This document shows, piece by piece, positions 62,523-64,000 of a stretch of DNA of 64,000 nt; the first letter of the stretch is position 1; each line of letters begins with the position of its first letter. Under the pieces are notes generated by a model. The model was given only the letters and a program-made list of their open reading frames with translations, did no database searches and was not told where the DNA came from. This DNA is from Lachnospiraceae bacterium (GTDB taxonomy: Bacteria > Bacillota > Clostridia > Lachnospirales > Lachnospiraceae). A program made the translations under genes and the position numbers. The stretch spans positions 62,001-126,000 of the forward strand of contig JAGAIZ010000003.1 in the NCBI GenBank assembly GCA_017626325.1. Reading direction: 5' to 3'.

Positions 62523-64000
62523 ATGGTTAGTTGTAGCTTAAATAAAATAAAAGAGATTAAAAAGAGCATTTATTTGTTGCTGAAACCATATAAGTGGGAA
62601 TACCTGATAGGAACTGTTCTTGTTGGGATTATTTTATTTTCTGAATTATATGGTGATTTTTTTTATACTTATCGTGCGGGTCTGAACTTTTGGTATGCTT
62701 TTTTTGAAGGTCATCCACTATCTTTTTATTCATATGCATTTGCGTTTCCGGGAGCCACACCGAATCGTACGATGATTTGTGGCGGTTCATATGATTTTAC
62801 TATATATTTTTTCTTTGCTGTCTGGAATTTTCCAGCATGGCTATATGAGAGAATATCGGGAAATTATGCTGAGAGCAACTTTCTGTTTATGGCTTGGGCT
62901 AAGCTTATGCTTCCGGCGATAGCTATTCTAATTGGCGGCAGGATGAAAAGAATCTATGAATTTATTACCGGGGATTCAGATGAGACTGCAAACATGCTGT
63001 ATGTTTATCTTTTTTCTGGAATATTGATAATGTCAGCATATTTTATTGGACAGTATGATGTTATTGGAGTCATGTTTGCTGTTTATGGAGTAGATTATTT
63101 CCTTAGAAAAGATTACAAGAAGTTTTATATTTCTTTTGCGCTTGCAATTACATGTAAGTATTTTGCTATTTTGTTATTTATCTGTCTGGTTCTGTTATAT
63201 GAAAAAAGAATATGTTATATACTGAGAAACTTATTGGCGGGGTGCAGCCTTGTAGTTATAGAAAAGCTGTTATTTAGTTTGGGCAAAAGTTATACTGAGA
63301 TTCATCCAGAGATGGCAGGGGGTGTGAGAACAAGTGAAGGTGTCGTTGCAACGGGCCTTATATCTTCCAGAGCGGGGTATTTATTTCAGGTACAATATGA
63401 TATGGGAGTAGATACGGTTTCAGTTTTTATATTGGTTATGGGTTTGATAGCGGCGTATTGTTACTTGCAGAAGAGAGAAGAAAATTATAATTTCTTTTTC
63501 AAAGTTATATATATATCTTTTGCTGTAAATGCTTGTTTTTTACTTTTTACAGAGAGCGCTCCTTACTGGGCAATGCTGTTTGTACCATGGATAGTTCTTA
63601 TGATGTATTGCAATGGGAAGAACCGTAAATTTAACATTTTGGCAGAAACACTGGGTATTAGTTGCTTTATGATTTGGCATATGGCAAGGGAAGCTCATTT
63701 CTTTAGTAGTGGTAATTGTGAAGGTATGCTGATGTATTATTTGTTAGGGGAACCGCCATATTTTGTAAACGGACTCAGTACAGTGATGCAGGTACTCTCT
63801 CAAGGTAGTCTATCTTTTGTGTTTAATTTTTGCCGATATATTTTCTATACATGTATGATCCTATTATTGATAGTGAATTTTCCACGTAAGGATAATAGTA
63901 ATTTTACAAGAGAAGTACAGGAAGTAGGCATGAGAGGGCTTTTTATTTTTAGAGAATTATGTAATTTGGGAATTATGTTGCTTCCGATCATAGTTTATGT
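62523..64000 (+). CDS. Polytopic membrane protein, GT-C-like (3' truncated by window end)
   Basis: The frame is open from ATG 62523 to the last base, giving at least 492 codons. It is dominated by hydrophobic segments (about ten or more) with short loops; an early loop has YGDFFYTYRAGLNFWYAFF and a following loop has FPGATPNRTMICGGSYD, and VATGLISSRAG lies in the middle. The design resembles GT-C glycosyltransferases of the type that use a polyprenyl-phosphate sugar, and the preceding gene encodes such a sugar synthase. AGAGG lies 10 bases before the ATG. No family can be named with certainty, and the C-terminus is not visible. Confidence 0.65.
   Translation, partial: MVSCSLNKIKEIKKSIYLLLKPYKWEYLIGTVLVGIILFSELYGDFFYTYRAGLNFWYAFFEGHPLSFYSYAFAFPGATPNRTMICGGSYDFTIYFFFAVWNFPAWLYERISGNYAESNFLFMAWAKLMLPAIAILIGGRMKRIYEFITGDSDETANMLYVYLFSGILIMSAYFIGQYDVIGVMFAVYGVDYFLRKDYKKFYISFALAITCKYFAILLFICLVLLYEKRICYILRNLLAGCSLVVIEKLLFSLGKSYTEIHPEMAGGVRTSEGVVATGLISSRAGYLFQVQYDMGVDTVSVFILVMGLIAAYCYLQKREENYNFFFKVIYISFAVNACFLLFTESAPYWAMLFVPWIVLMMYCNGKNRKFNILAETLGISCFMIWHMAREAHFFSSGNCEGMLMYYLLGEPPYFVNGLSTVMQVLSQGSLSFVFNFCRYIFYTCMILLLIVNFPRKDNSNFTREVQEVGMRGLFIFRELCNLGIMLLPIIVY

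Overview
The window is one very long surface-polysaccharide (capsule/exopolysaccharide or cell-wall glycan) biosynthesis locus, most likely from a Gram-positive anaerobe of the Clostridia, with Lachnospiraceae as the best guess. The reasons are purine-rich GGAGG-type ribosome sites before most genes, tightly packed head-to-tail genes with ATGA overlaps, no LPS-core or periplasmic export genes, and families common in gut Clostridia (GT17, DUF5672, DUF1792, DUF2304, CotH, PglK-like ABC flippases). The assignment is inference from composition and gene content. All but one of the roughly 53 genes are on the + strand. I found no rRNA, tRNA, CRISPR array, transposase or integrase, and no convincing hairpin-plus-T-run terminator.

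Layout. (1) 1-26133 is GC-rich and holds the core machinery: glycosyltransferases of families GT2, GT4, GT11, GT17 and DUF5672, a priming undecaprenyl-phosphate sugar transferase (7767), a pyruvyl transferase, a Wzx flippase (10466), two Wzy/ligase-like membrane proteins (2144, 13215), a GT26-GT4 fusion (14827), a radical SAM enzyme (18042), a first PglK/MsbA-like ABC transporter (21860) and a GH88/105-like hydrolase. (2) 26162-37382 is more AT-rich: left-handed beta-helix acyltransferase, DUF2304 protein, glycosyltransferases, then 2-epimerase, Gfo/Idh/MocA dehydrogenase, DegT aminotransferase and asparagine-synthase-like protein. Together these suggest a UDP-2,3-diamino-uronic acid (WbpB/E/I-type) pathway, perhaps ending in a uronamide. 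(3) 37423-42243 holds a CMP-sugar synthetase, a DRE-TIM aldolase and a KdsC-like phosphatase, split by a strongly AT-rich two-gene insert (38149-39997) encoding an AAA/OLD-type ATPase and a PD-(D/E)XK-like nuclease. (4) 42289-50677 holds more glycosyltransferases, the only minus-strand gene (43360-44313), divergent promoters and a membrane-anchored CotH-type kinase. (5) 50701-53995 holds a promoter, a four-hairpin leader, a second ABC flippase and a second Wzx. (6) 54090-64000 starts at a strong promoter and carries an unusual sugar cassette: NeuB-like synthase without SAF domain, HAD-GmhA fusion, ThDP enzyme, SDR, second pyruvyl transferase, second radical SAM enzyme, GT2, and a polytopic protein running off the end.

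How it works together. A cytoplasmic priming transferase puts the first sugar on undecaprenyl phosphate, the GT set extends it, the modifying enzymes (pyruvylation, acylation, amidation, unusual acidic sugars) decorate it, and Wzx or ABC flippases export it for Wzy-type polymerisation. Two flippases of each type, two pyruvyl transferases and two radical SAM enzymes suggest a composite of at least two glycan loci joined end to end. The most intriguing items are the ATPase-nuclease insert, the NeuB/HAD-GmhA/ThDP/SDR cassette, the aldolase-based CMP-keto-acid triad and the repeated multi-hairpin leader.
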